A stretch of DNA of 64,000 nucleotides from Micromonospora rhizosphaerae (GCF_900091465.1 NZ_FMHV01000002.1:1302001-1366000); one strand, 5' to 3'. Numbered from the stretch's first letter, positions 18,150 to 25,813 are shown. Program-made: numbers and translations. Notes: generated from the letters alone by a model not told the origin.

Positions 18150-18455
18150 ATGGACCCGCTCCGCGCCCTGGCCGCCCGGCTCGACGAGGCGAGCGCCACA
18201 CTGGCCACCCTCGCCCACACGGTGACCGCCGGCGACCCGGCCCACCCCGCCTTCGGCGCCCACGCGACGGGCCGACCCGGCGAGATCGGCCGGGCCCTGC
18301 ATCGGCAGTGGACCACCGCCACCGGTGACCGGGCCCGGGAGGCCGGCGCCGCCGCGGCCCGGCTGGCCGCCGCCGCGGCCGCCCTGCGCGGCGCCGCCGA
18401 CCGCTACGCGAGCACCGACGACGCCGCCCGGCGACGGCTGGCCCGGGAGGCCTGA
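18150..18455 (+). CDS. Small helical protein, EspC/WXG100-like
   Basis: A 101-residue, almost wholly helical and Ala-rich protein without cysteines, signal peptide or membrane segment. It has an N-terminal helix (LRALAARLDEASATLATLAH), a central WTTATGDRAREAG turn and a long C-terminal helix, the layout of EspC-like or WXG100-like type VII substrates. It is packed between the YbaB-like gene (1-bp gap) and the next gene (overlapping TGATG). The family assignment is by architecture only. Confidence 0.55.
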   Translation: MDPLRALAARLDEASATLATLAHTVTAGDPAHPAFGAHATGRPGEIGRALHRQWTTATGDRAREAGAAAARLAAAAAALRGAADRYASTDDAARRRLAREA

Positions 18456-19120
18456 TGGACGCCTTGGACCGCCTGGCCGAGCCCGGCCTCGACCTGCTCG
18501 TCCGGGTCGACACGCTGCTCGCCGCCGGCGTCCCGGAGGGGCACCGGATCTGGCCGCTGCTGCGCCGCATGCAGGTTCTCCCCGGCGACGCGGTGCGCGA
18601 GTTCCTCGACCTGCACCCGGCGCCGCTGGCCACCGCCGGCCACGCGGTGCGCCGGCTCGTCCGGCGGTACGACGACGCCTGCGCCACGCTGGCCGCTCCG
18701 GTCGCCTGGTCCGGGCCGGCCGCCTCGGCGTACGACGAGGCCCGCGCGGCCCTGCTGCGCCACCTCGACGAGGGGCCGGAGAGCCTGGTCGGGCGGCTGG
18801 AGTCGACGGCCGGCTACGCCGACGCGCTGGCCGACTGGGTGGCGGGGAGCCGACTCGCCCTGGCGCGGGCGCTGGCCGAGGTGCTGCGCTCCGCCGAGGC
18901 GGTGACCGTGCTCGCCGCCGCCCCGCGGGGAGGCGAGACCGGTTCGGCCGGGGTGCTCGCGGCGGCCGAGATCGCGGTACGGGTGCTGGGGGTGCTCGGG
19001 GTGGCGTACGACGGCGCGGAGACGCTGCTGCGGCACTGGTCGCCGGGCTTGGCCGAGTCGACGTGGCGGGAGCGGACGGGCGGCGGGTCCCACCAGGACG
19101 CCTCGCTCCGCATCGGCTGA
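18455..19120 (+). CDS. Helical protein with a WXG-like turn, function unknown
   Basis: A 221-residue protein. The segment CATLAAPVAWSGPAASAYDEAR resembles the helix-WxG-helix hairpin of WXG100 proteins, and the rest is helical. There is no signal peptide. Its start overlaps the stop of the previous gene, making a three-gene unit with the YbaB-like and EspC-like genes. No toxin domain or type VII machinery is visible nearby, so a secreted role is inference. An alternative is a cytoplasmic partner set around the YbaB-like protein. Confidence 0.6.
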   Translation: MDALDRLAEPGLDLLVRVDTLLAAGVPEGHRIWPLLRRMQVLPGDAVREFLDLHPAPLATAGHAVRRLVRRYDDACATLAAPVAWSGPAASAYDEARAALLRHLDEGPESLVGRLESTAGYADALADWVAGSRLALARALAEVLRSAEAVTVLAAAPRGGETGSAGVLAAAEIAVRVLGVLGVAYDGAETLLRHWSPGLAESTWRERTGGGSHQDASLRIG

Positions 19121-19436
19121 CCTGCTCAGTCCGGGCCTGGCACCCGGGGGCTTCAGGGCTCGACGGCGCCGGGTGTGCCACGGCGTCGCCGCTCCGCGGT
19201 CGGTGGGAGCCGACCGGGCGGCGACGCCGTAGCCATCCCCTGCACCCCCCGCAGGTCTGCCTCCACTCAACGCCCCCGGAGGGCGAATGTCCTCCGTGCC
19301 GGCGACGATTCAGCCGTATGGGCGAGGATCAACGACACGACGGGTGGGGGCGGGTCGGACGATTCGACGATCGTGAATCGCTGCGCCGGGTGACGATCCG
19401 GCAACGCCCGGCCGGGCCGGGAACCGCGTCGCGTCG
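19121..19436. other. Intergenic stretch with a two-tier hairpin
   Basis: No gene seen. At 19181-19229 an outer 12-bp stem (cggcgtcgccgc and complement) encloses an inner 6-bp stem (ggtcgg/ccgacc, 19198-19215), giving a stacked cruciform-like structure that may end the YbaB trio transcript. A weaker imperfect repeat (tggcacccgg ... ccgggtgtgcca) is at 19139-19180. Confidence 0.55.
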
Positions 19437-19442
19437 TAGGGT
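19437..19442 (+). promoter_or_regulatory. -10 box of a leaderless transcript
   Basis: TAGGGT is 7 nt before ATG 19450 and sets the start of the PSP1 protein. Confidence 0.5.
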
Positions 19443-19449
19443 GAAGGGC

Positions 19450-20289
19450 ATGGGCATGCTCTGCGCGGTCAGCTTCAACCGGTACGGGCGCCTCTACTAC
19501 CTGGACCCGGGCGAGCTGCGCCCGCAGGTGGGCGACCGGGTGCTGGTGCCGACTGGCGACGGACCCGAGGTGGCCGAGTGCGTCTGGGCCGCGCAGTGGG
19601 TCTCCGAGGACACCGACGGCTTTCCCAAGCTGGCCGGGCTGGCCCAGGAGGAGGACCTGCGCCGCGACGAGCTGCTGCGCCGGCGCAAGGCCGAGGCCAA
19701 GGTCGCCGCCAAGCGGCTGATCCGCGAGCACGGCCTGCCGATGAAGGTGGTGGCCGTCGACCACGTGCTCGGCGTCCCGGAGGCCGGCAGTGACCGGACC
19801 ACCATCTACTTCACCGCGCCGCACCGGGTGGACTTCCGGTCGCTGGTCCGCGACCTCGGGGCCACCCTGCACTGCCGCGTCGAGCTGCGGCAGCTCTCCG
19901 CCCGCGACTCGGCGCGGGTGCAGGGTGGGATCGGCTCCTGCGGCCGCGACCTGTGCTGCGCCACCTTCCTCAACGACTTCGAACCGGTCACCATCCGGAT
20001 GGCCAAGGACCAGGACCTGCCGCTCAACCCGCTACGCATCTCCGGCGCATGCGGGCGGCTGATGTGCTGCCTCAAGTACGAGCACCCGCTCTACCAAAGG
20101 TTCCAGGAGTCCGCCCCGGCGATCGGCGCCCGCGTCTCCACGCCGGAGGGCGACGGGAGGGTGGTGGGCCACAGCGTCCCCCGCGACTCGGTCACGATCC
20201 GCCTGGACGCCGACGGCTCCCGCTGCTCCTGCAGCCGAGCCTCCGTCTGCGCCCCCCGCCAGGCCCACGACCAGCACTACACCCCCTGA
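19450..20289 (+). CDS. ricT: PSP1/RicT-family protein with cysteine-rich cluster site
   Basis: A 279-residue cytoplasmic protein. Conserved PSP1 blocks: RYGRLYYLDPG, PQVGDRVLVPT, MKVVAVDHVLG, IYFTAPHRVDFRSLVRDL and ARDSARVQGGIGSCGRDLCC, then ISGACGRLMCCLKYE. The paired CGRDLCC and CGRLMCC motifs are the Fe-S ligands of RicT/YaaT, which in Bacillus joins RicA and RicF in RNA maturation and sporulation control; no RicA or RicF is nearby. The leaderless box at 19437 fixes the start; a much longer open frame from 18325 is read-through. It is commonly found next to tmk/holB in bacteria, as here. Confidence 0.88.
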   Translation: MGMLCAVSFNRYGRLYYLDPGELRPQVGDRVLVPTGDGPEVAECVWAAQWVSEDTDGFPKLAGLAQEEDLRRDELLRRRKAEAKVAAKRLIREHGLPMKVVAVDHVLGVPEAGSDRTTIYFTAPHRVDFRSLVRDLGATLHCRVELRQLSARDSARVQGGIGSCGRDLCCATFLNDFEPVTIRMAKDQDLPLNPLRISGACGRLMCCLKYEHPLYQRFQESAPAIGARVSTPEGDGRVVGHSVPRDSVTIRLDADGSRCSCSRASVCAPRQAHDQHYTP

Positions 20290-20337
20290 CTCCCCCGCCC
20301 GCATCACGCCCCGCCCCGCGGGCGGGAGGCGGTCGGG

Positions 20338-22077
20338 TCAGGTGAGGGTGATGGGGGGTTCGGCGAGGCGGGGAGTGAGAGGCCGCTTGGGGGTGAGCCA
20401 GGAGGTGGTGGGGGACTGGTCGGGGTTGAGCTGCCAGGCGTGGGAGACCCGGTCCAGCGCGATCGGGTAGATCGTGAGGGTGCCGTCGGGGTCGATGCGG
20501 AGGCGGAGGAAGGCCTTCGAGTCCTCGATGCCCTGGCCGGCGAAGAGCTCGTTGACGTTCACCCCGAACGCCCCGGCGATCAGCAGGTACGCCGCCACCA
20601 CCTGGCTGGACACCAGGCCGATCACCGGCCCGTAGAGCACCGCCGCGGCGGCCACCGGCAGCGGCCACGGCCAGTCGTAGAAGGGCAGCCCCAGCCAGGC
20701 CCAGGTGCCGGCGGCGGCCAGGGCGACGTGCGACAGCCCGTGACCGACCCCGAGGATCCAGTGCCGGGAGTGCCGTTTCCCGCCGGCGCTCGGCGGCTTG
20801 GCGAAGAACGCCGCGCCCAGCAGCGTCACGACCAGCATGATCACCAGCGGCACGCTGAGCAGCCGCTGCTCGGTGGTCCCCACCCGGTTCGCCGCCACCC
20901 CCGCCATGGCGAGCATCAGCAGCGTGTGCAGTGTGCCCAGCAGGGTCGTGAAGCCGGGGTTGCGGAACGGCAGCCGGGCGAAGATACCCCAGCCGTAGCG
21001 CCGGGAGCGGGCCTTGTCCGGGTAGCGGGCCGCCAGGTCGTACGGGCGGCTGCGGCTGGCCCGGCGGGCGAGGGTGTCCCGCGGGGGCACCTCGAGCCGC
21101 TCCGGGAGCTTGTGCGTCGGGTAGAGATAGGCGCCGCCGCCCCCGCAGGTGATCAGCTGCCGGTCCGGGCCGGTGTAGCGGGCGTAGTGGTGCAGGTCGC
21201 CGGAGATCAGCAGCCGCACCTGCGCCCCGGTGGGGGCGATGATCGTACGGATGAAATAGTCGATCGAGTCGTACGCCGTGGGGTGGTCGACGGCCTTGAC
21301 CCACGTCGGCGCCGCCACCGCGAGGATGATCCGGGACTGCGGGGTGAGCTTGCGGGCCACCGCGTCGAAGTAGGCGAGCTGCGGGTCGTCCAGGTACGAC
21401 CCGGACTGGTCGTCGAGGCCGAGCAGCCACCAGCCGGCGGGCAGCTCGATGGCGAAGTACGAGCGGGACTGGCCGGTGTTCCAGCCGGCGAAGTGCCGGT
21501 CCCGGGAGCGGACGAAGAGCCGCAGGAAGGCGGTGAGGCCGTCGTACCAGTCGTGGTTGCCGGGGACCGCGAAGAGCGTCGGCCGCTCGGGCGGCGCCAC
21601 CGGAAGCGCGGCCTGGTACGGCCCCTTGCACCGATCCTCGTACGCCTCGTAGGCCGCCGACGGGTAGACCTGGTCGCCCCCCATCACCAGGGTCTGCGCC
21701 CGGGGCAGCCGGTGCCCGTCCACCTCCAGTTCGGGCTGGGCGACCAGGTAGGCGATCGAGTACGTGGCGTCGAAGCCGTCACCCAGGTCGGCGACGTAGT
21801 CCAGCCAGAGCCCGCCGTCCGGCCCGACCTGCTTCCCGATCTTCGAGTCCAGCGCGCCCTGCAGCTCCCGCTTGTCCAGGTACGCCCCGAACAGCATCGC
21901 CAGCAGCGTACGGATGCCGGTGCTGATCAGCAGGAACGGCGCGAGCCACGGGACCGGCTTGCGGGGGGTGAAGCCCAGCTCCAGCGGATCGGTGCTGAGT
22001 GGCCGGCGGACCGCCCGCTCGCCCGGGTGCGCCTCGGGGATCGGTGCGGGCTCCTCGGGTACGTGATCATCGCTCAC
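20338..22077 (-). CDS. Membrane metallophosphoesterase (calcineurin-like)
   Basis: A 579-residue protein. After one N-terminal hydrophobic segment (PWLAPFLLISTGIRTLLAML) comes a metallophosphoesterase domain with YVADLGDGFDATYS, VMGGDQVYPSAA, FAVPGNHDWYDGL (GNH[D/E]) and LLISGDLHHYARY (GDxHH). The C-terminal third has about five to six hydrophobic segments. The substrate is unknown; the active site probably faces one side of the membrane next to the helices. A longer open frame to 22305 crosses the tRNA gene and is excluded. GTG 22077 is chosen because TACCCT lies 7 nt upstream (leaderless). Confidence 0.85.
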   Translation of the reverse strand: MSDDHVPEEPAPIPEAHPGERAVRRPLSTDPLELGFTPRKPVPWLAPFLLISTGIRTLLAMLFGAYLDKRELQGALDSKIGKQVGPDGGLWLDYVADLGDGFDATYSIAYLVAQPELEVDGHRLPRAQTLVMGGDQVYPSAAYEAYEDRCKGPYQAALPVAPPERPTLFAVPGNHDWYDGLTAFLRLFVRSRDRHFAGWNTGQSRSYFAIELPAGWWLLGLDDQSGSYLDDPQLAYFDAVARKLTPQSRIILAVAAPTWVKAVDHPTAYDSIDYFIRTIIAPTGAQVRLLISGDLHHYARYTGPDRQLITCGGGGAYLYPTHKLPERLEVPPRDTLARRASRSRPYDLAARYPDKARSRRYGWGIFARLPFRNPGFTTLLGTLHTLLMLAMAGVAANRVGTTEQRLLSVPLVIMLVVTLLGAAFFAKPPSAGGKRHSRHWILGVGHGLSHVALAAAGTWAWLGLPFYDWPWPLPVAAAAVLYGPVIGLVSSQVVAAYLLIAGAFGVNVNELFAGQGIEDSKAFLRLRIDPDGTLTIYPIALDRVSHAWQLNPDQSPTTSWLTPKRPLTPRLAEPPITLT

Positions 22078-22084
22078 CTCGGGC

Positions 22085-22090
22085 AGGGTA
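22085..22090 (-). promoter_or_regulatory. -10 box of a leaderless transcript
   Basis: On the minus strand TACCCT is 7 nt before the GTG at 22077. Confidence 0.5.
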
Positions 22091-22211
22091 GTCCGGGCCG
22101 AGTGCGAGCGGTGTCCCGCGAACGTACCAAACCTTCCTCGATGCCCGGATCCCCGTCCCCGGGATCCGGTTCGGCCGGAGGCCGGGGTGTGCCGTACACT
22201 TGACGATCGTT

Positions 22212-22284
22212 GCCGCCTTAGCTCAGTCGGCAGAGCGACGCACTCGTAATGCGTAGGTCGACGGTTCGATTCCGTCAGGCGGCT
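22212..22284 (+). tRNA. tRNA-Thr(CGU)
   Basis: A 73-nt cloverleaf. The acceptor stem is GCCGCCT (22212) with AGGCGGC (22277-22283); the anticodon stem is ACGCA/TGCGT around loop CTCGTAA with anticodon CGT at 22245-22247; the T loop is GTTCGATTC. CCA is not encoded. The 3' half from the anticodon loop on is the 43-bp integration core repeated at 25720 and 27861. Confidence 0.97.
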
Positions 22285-22285
22285 C
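22243..22285 (+). repeat. att core copy 1 (in tRNA-Thr)
   Basis: 43 bp from the anticodon loop to one base past the tRNA. Identical to 25720-25762 and one mismatch from 27861-27903. This is the chromosomal end where the integrated element rebuilds the tRNA. Confidence 0.9.
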
Positions 22286-22291
22286 GGTACA

Positions 22292-22318
22292 GAAGCCCAG
22301 GTCACCGGCCTGGGCTTC
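22292..22318 (+). terminator. Hairpin after tRNA-Thr
   Basis: Perfect 10-bp arms (gaagcccagg / cctgggcttc) with a 7-nt loop, 7 nt past the tRNA; they overlap the integrase stop. Related hairpins follow the other two att cores at 25769 and 27910. Confidence 0.65.
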
Positions 22319-23471
22319 GCCGTTTCCCGAGGTCGATCACGTCGCCGCTGGCGGGCCGAGTCCTTGAATAGTCCTTGTCCCGTGCGTTGACCGCCTCATC
22401 CAGCCGGTTGGCGACCGCGTCCAGGTCGTCACCGAACAGCCCCGCGTACACGTCCAAGGTCATCGACGCCGAGGCGTGCCCGAGCATCCGCTGCACCGCC
22501 TTGACGTTGGCACCCGCCGCCACGGCCAGACTCGCCGCCGTGTGCCGCAGGTCGTGCGGAGTTAGCCCAGCCAGCCCGACCGACGCCGCCGCCGGCGCGA
22601 AGACCCGCGACCGGAAGTTGGTGTTACGCAGCGGCCCGCCGTTCGGAGCGGTGAACACCAGCGCGTCCCGACGCTTGCCGGCGACGTGCGCGGCCAGCTC
22701 GTCGACGAGGAACCGCGGAATCGGCACCGACCGGCGCTGATGGTTCTTCGGTGTGCCCTCGACCAGCTCCCCGCCGACCTCCGCGAACGCCACCGCCACC
22801 GTCACCCGACGCCGCAGCAGATCCAGCCGCGACACCCGCAACGCCGACGCCTCACCCCACCGCAGCCCGGTGTAAGCCAGGAACCGCACCAGCAGCCCGT
22901 ACCGCCCGCACGCCTCCGCGAGCCTCGCCACCTGGTCGTGGTCAAGGAACACCGGTTCCTCCCGCACGACCCGAGGCAGCCGGACGGCATCTGCCGGATT
23001 CCGGGACATCCGGCCGTCCCGCACGGCGTGCGCCAGGGCCAGCGACAGCACCCGGTGCGCGTACCGGACCGTTGCCGGGGCGAGGCCGGAGGCGGTGAGC
23101 CGCTGCACCCAGGCCGCTACCTCCGCGTACGAGACTGCCGAAAGCGGGATGTCCTCCCAGGTCGGAAGGATCTGCCGCCGTAGCGCCAACTCGTACCGGG
23201 CACGGGTCGACGGCTTGAGCTGCACTTGAGCGGCCATCCACTGCGCCGCCCAGGCGCCCACGGTCACCCGCGCCCGAGCGGGGTCGATCAAGGCGGCCCG
23301 CAAGCGGGCCGCGCCGGCCCGGCCCCGGCCTGCTGGCGACCTCCGGCCGGCATCGGCCGGACCGGCCGGCCACGCTGACAGACGCAGGATCTTTGAAGAC
23401 CTCGGGGCTCCGCCCCGAACCCCGGCCCTCCTCAGAGATGCCGCCGCGGATCCCCTCATCGGGCACCACAA
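22302..23471 (-). CDS. int: Tyrosine-type site-specific integrase, N-terminus aberrant
   Basis: Up to 389 residues. The core-binding SAM-like domain begins near ARVTVGAWAAQWMAAQ and the catalytic domain is complete: Arg in AYTGLRWGEAS, Lys region VEGTPKNHQRR, HxxR in LTPHDLRHTAAS, His in LGHASASMTLDVY and the nucleophilic Tyr in the same block. The usual N-terminal arm-binding part of about 60 residues is replaced by an Arg/Ala/Pro-rich stretch with no family likeness, so the 5' end seems rearranged and the true start is unknown. The position beside tRNA-Thr, reading toward it, and the att repeats show which site it uses. Whether it is still active is uncertain. Confidence 0.85.
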   Translation of the reverse strand: MWCPMRGSAAASLRRAGVRGGAPRSSKILRLSAWPAGPADAGRRSPAGRGRAGAARLRAALIDPARARVTVGAWAAQWMAAQVQLKPSTRARYELALRRQILPTWEDIPLSAVSYAEVAAWVQRLTASGLAPATVRYAHRVLSLALAHAVRDGRMSRNPADAVRLPRVVREEPVFLDHDQVARLAEACGRYGLLVRFLAYTGLRWGEASALRVSRLDLLRRRVTVAVAFAEVGGELVEGTPKNHQRRSVPIPRFLVDELAAHVAGKRRDALVFTAPNGGPLRNTNFRSRVFAPAAASVGLAGLTPHDLRHTAASLAVAAGANVKAVQRMLGHASASMTLDVYAGLFGDDLDAVANRLDEAVNARDKDYSRTRPASGDVIDLGKRRSPGR

Positions 23472-23477
23472 GGGCTA

Positions 23478-23551
23478 CCAGCCTCCCCAGACCGGGCCAA
23501 GGTCGTTCGGCTGGTGAGGCGCTCCACCTTGTCCCGGTCTGGGGAGGCTGG
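23478..23551. repeat. 25-bp inverted repeat upstream of the integrase
   Basis: Arms at 23478-23502 and 23527-23551 match at 24 of 25 positions (ccagcctccccagaccgggc and on) around a 24-nt loop. A small hairpin (cggggc-tcc-gccccg) lies nearby at 23403. It could be a terminator, a recombination or origin-related structure, or ends of a tiny lost element. Confidence 0.8.
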
Positions 23552-23735
23552 ACGGTCTACGACTGCCCGACGAGGAGATCCGCTCCGCCGTACCTCATCT
23601 ACCCCTGGGGGCGCTCTTGTCGCATGGCTCGTCTGGTTCGGCGACCCGGATGTGGATCTTCAGGTAACAGTCTTGTCGGCTCCGACCAAGTACGGGTGTA
23701 TACCAATTCGGCATGACGAGAGGAGGTGGCAACGA

Positions 23736-24341
23736 GTGGTTGATGATCCATCCGGGCAGGAGATCGACGTGACGCGTGTCGGCATCGATCCAGCCGTGTT
23801 TGAGGCGTTCTATCGGCAGCACATCGATGCGGTGCAAAGCTTCCTGGCACGTCGCGTCTCAGGCCCGTATCTCGTGGCAGACCTTACCGCTGATGTCTTC
23901 CTGGCTGCGATTGACTCCGCGTCAACCTATGACCCCGATCGGGGGACGCCCATTGCCTGGCTGTATGGAATCGCGCGGCGAGCTGCCGCGTCGGAGTACC
24001 GCCGAAGCGAACGCGAGAGTAGGGCCGCGGATCGATTGGCCGGCCGTCGGTTCGTCGATGACGAGGACTATGCCCGGCTGGAGCACCGCATCGACGCCGA
24101 ACGGCAGTCGCGTGTGCTCTATCGGGCGATGGACCAGCTCTCGGATGGCGAACGAGCGGTGCTTGAGCTTGTTGCCCTCGACGGGCTGACCGTGGCTCAG
24201 GCCGCGCGAGCACTCGGAATCGGCGGTGTTGCTGCCAGGGTACGGCTTTATCGAGCACGCCGTTTCCTTCGCGATCAACTAGCCGTGCGTGGTGACGAAC
24301 ACCCTTCCCAGCTGGCATTCGCTCTTGAGGTGGAATCATGA
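23736..24341 (+). CDS. ECF-type RNA polymerase sigma factor
   Basis: A 201-residue sigma-70 family protein with only regions 2 and 4. Region 2: FEAFYRQHIDAVQSFLARRV then YLVADLTADVFLAAI and the -10 contact block GTPIAWLYGIARRAAASEYRR. Region 4: LSDGERAVLELVALDGLTVAQAARALG then RVRLYRARRFL. The GTG at 23736 has AGGAGG 9 nt upstream; a longer open frame from 23514 lacks a site. It overlaps the next gene (ATGA), its likely regulator. It is cargo of the tRNA-Thr element and has lower GC than neighbouring chromosomal genes, suggesting transfer. Target promoters unknown. Confidence 0.9.
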   Translation: MVDDPSGQEIDVTRVGIDPAVFEAFYRQHIDAVQSFLARRVSGPYLVADLTADVFLAAIDSASTYDPDRGTPIAWLYGIARRAAASEYRRSERESRAADRLAGRRFVDDEDYARLEHRIDAERQSRVLYRAMDQLSDGERAVLELVALDGLTVAQAARALGIGGVAARVRLYRARRFLRDQLAVRGDEHPSQLAFALEVES

Positions 24342-25069
24342 AGCAGCAGCATTTCGAGGCAGCGCGTTTCGAAGATCGGCTCCTGATGGAACTGCGGCAG
24401 AATGTGGCGCAGCGAGCCGAGGAGCTTCCTCATAGCAAGGCAACTAGCAGTCCGGTGATGGCAGAACGCCGTACGACGCACCGGCGGCTGGTTATGGCAG
24501 GGGCGTTCACGATGGCAGCCGCGGTCAGCGCAATCGCAGTGACCCTGGCTCAGCCGGTTTCACCCGCCTATGCGGTGAGTGAAGGTCAGGACGGAACCAT
24601 CACGGTGACCGTCAACTACCTCGATGACCCCGCGGCCGCCAACGAAACTCTCCGTCAGGCCGGGGTACCGGCCGTAATCATGCTACCCACGCCCGCTGCT
24701 GATTGCCCGGCTGAGGACCGAGGCACAGTCCTTCCTGAGAGTCTCAGTAGCGCGTACAGCGTGGTGTCAGGGCGTAGCTATCTCGACGTCGACCCGCCAG
24801 TTCCGGACAATTTCGTGAAGCTCCGACCCGCACTGATCCCCGCCGGACAAGTGCTGATCCTAGTTCCCGGATCCACACTGACCGATGGCGCGAGTGAGCC
24901 GACGCTTAATTTCGTTCGGTATCAGCAGCCGGGCCCCCGCTGCGTCGTCGACCGCTCAACCCTCAGCGGGCCCCTCCCGACCGCCTCCATGAACACCGAA
25001 ACCCCAGGGTCGCCGCCGTTTGATGCGTCGCCGGAGGCTGAGAACTCGACGGAATCACGCACGGGCTGA
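24338..25069 (+). CDS. Membrane-anchored partner of the ECF sigma factor (putative anti-sigma)
   Basis: A 243-residue protein: a cytoplasmic N-terminal 48 residues, one transmembrane segment (about 49-72, LVMAGAFTMAAAVSAIAVTL), and an external part rich in Pro, Ser and Thr with two cysteines. The coupled ATGA start after the sigma gene and the single-span topology fit an anti-sigma factor, but the zinc-binding HxxxCxxC motif of ZAS anti-sigmas is absent. The role is inferred from context. The gene ends before a 12-bp terminator at 25091. Confidence 0.7.
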   Translation: MKQQHFEAARFEDRLLMELRQNVAQRAEELPHSKATSSPVMAERRTTHRRLVMAGAFTMAAAVSAIAVTLAQPVSPAYAVSEGQDGTITVTVNYLDDPAAANETLRQAGVPAVIMLPTPAADCPAEDRGTVLPESLSSAYSVVSGRSYLDVDPPVPDNFVKLRPALIPAGQVLILVPGSTLTDGASEPTLNFVRYQQPGPRCVVDRSTLSGPLPTASMNTETPGSPPFDASPEAENSTESRTG

Positions 25070-25090
25070 TTCGTACGCTGTGAGTTTGAT

Positions 25091-25122
25091 CGAAACGGTG
25101 CCGTGCACATGGCACCGTTTCG
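25091..25122 (+). terminator. Strong hairpin terminator after the sigma pair
   Basis: A perfect 12-bp stem (cgaaacggtgcc and complement) with an 8-nt loop and a T-containing 3' arm. Confidence 0.75.
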
Positions 25123-25180
25123 TCACTGTTAACCCTCCGCTCGCCGCCACCATCCGTAGCCCCCTGCCCTGGAGGCATCC

Positions 25181-25432
25181 GTGAGCAAACTGCTCAGTCC
25201 TGATCTGCTCCTGATCGCCGCAGTCTACATAGCGGCGGCCGGCATCGCCGTCGTCTGGATCATCAGTTGGATGTATGGGCAATTCACTGAATGCTGCGGG
25301 TCGCCGCGTCAACGGAACGGTACGCATCCAGTCCGCAAGAGGCCCGTTGACGGTGAGGGAGCGGTGAAAAGTACGGAGGACATTCCGCTGCTAGACCACC
25401 ACGCGCCCAGGTCGGCGGGACGGACAGTTTGA
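25181..25432 (+). CDS. Small single-span membrane protein, function unknown
   Basis: An 83-residue reading frame from GTG 25181 with a GGAGG site 6 nt upstream. Residues about 8-30 (DLLLIAAVYIAAAGIAVVWI) form one transmembrane helix, followed by a CC pair and a charged tail. The last 35 codons lie inside the degenerate repeat at 25321, so the tail may not be original. It might be an orphan phage or element protein. Confidence 0.45.
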   Translation: MSKLLSPDLLLIAAVYIAAAGIAVVWIISWMYGQFTECCGSPRQRNGTHPVRKRPVDGEGAVKSTEDIPLLDHHAPRSAGRTV

Positions 25433-25440
25433 TCTCATAA
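25321..25440 (+). repeat. Degenerate attP-arm repeat, copy A
   Basis: About 120 bp related to 25605-25735: shared blocks are agtccgcaagaggcc, ttccgctgctagac, gcccaggtcggcgg and ttgatctc/taat. In copy A the block ends at ttgatctcataatt, where copy B continues into the tRNA-derived core, so copy A looks like an att arm that has lost its core. Confidence 0.65.
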
Positions 25441-25604
25441 TTCCGGTCACCGTGCCATCCTCGTGCCAGTAGCCGGTACCCCCGATGGTCACCCGCGGGC
25501 ACGAACGGTCACACGCCTCCCGCCGTGACCTGGACCACCTCGTGATAGCTGGCGATGATCTTCGTCCTTCCAAACTGACGCTCCGTGCCGCCCGACCCGC
25601 GCAG

Positions 25605-25735
25605 TCCGCATCTAGTCCGCAAGAGGCCGACCGACAGCGGGGGAGTGGTGGGAGATATCGAGAAGCGTTTCCGCTGCTAGACGCCCATCTGCCCAGGTCG
25701 GCGGCGCGGGTGTTTTGATCTCGTAATGCGTAGGT
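25605..25735 (+). repeat. Degenerate attP-arm repeat, copy B, joined to att core 2
   Basis: Shares the blocks listed for 25321-25440, 284 bp downstream of it, and runs directly into the core at 25720. A third, shorter likeness (tccaggtcatgggaggcggc, ttgatctcgtaatgcg) precedes core 3 at 27833-27870. Between copies (25441-25604) I see no gene. Confidence 0.65.
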
Positions 25736-25762
25736 CGACGGTTCGATTCCGTCAGGCGGCTC
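25720..25762 (+). repeat. att core copy 2
   Basis: Identical 43 bp to the 3' half of tRNA-Thr plus one base; the 5' half of a tRNA is absent, so this is not a tRNA gene. Confidence 0.9.
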
Positions 25763-25768
25763 CATAGG

Positions 25769-25813
25769 AAGGCCCAGGCCACCGGCTTGATCGCCGATCA
25801 CGACCTGGGCCTT
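25769..25813 (+). terminator. Hairpin following att core 2
   Basis: Arms aaggcccagg / cctgggcctt, 10 bp. The flank to about 25850 is nearly the same as that after core 3, so the whole post-core segment is duplicated. Confidence 0.55.

Noticed and set aside
18325..20289. Single 654-codon gene covering the WXG region and ricT
   Set aside because: The first 370 codons are out-of-frame low-complexity sequence across two genes and an intergenic hairpin; the PSP1 domain and its leaderless box start at 19450.
22078..22305. N-terminal extension of the metallophosphoesterase
   Set aside because: It would read through tRNA-Thr antisense; the leaderless start at 22077 is better.
23650..23704. Vegetative promoter TTGTCG...TATACC for the island sigma gene
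   Set aside because: Spacing of 20 bp is too long for confidence.
25720..25762. Second tRNA-Thr gene
   Set aside because: Only the 3' half from the anticodon loop is present; no acceptor 5' strand or D arm.
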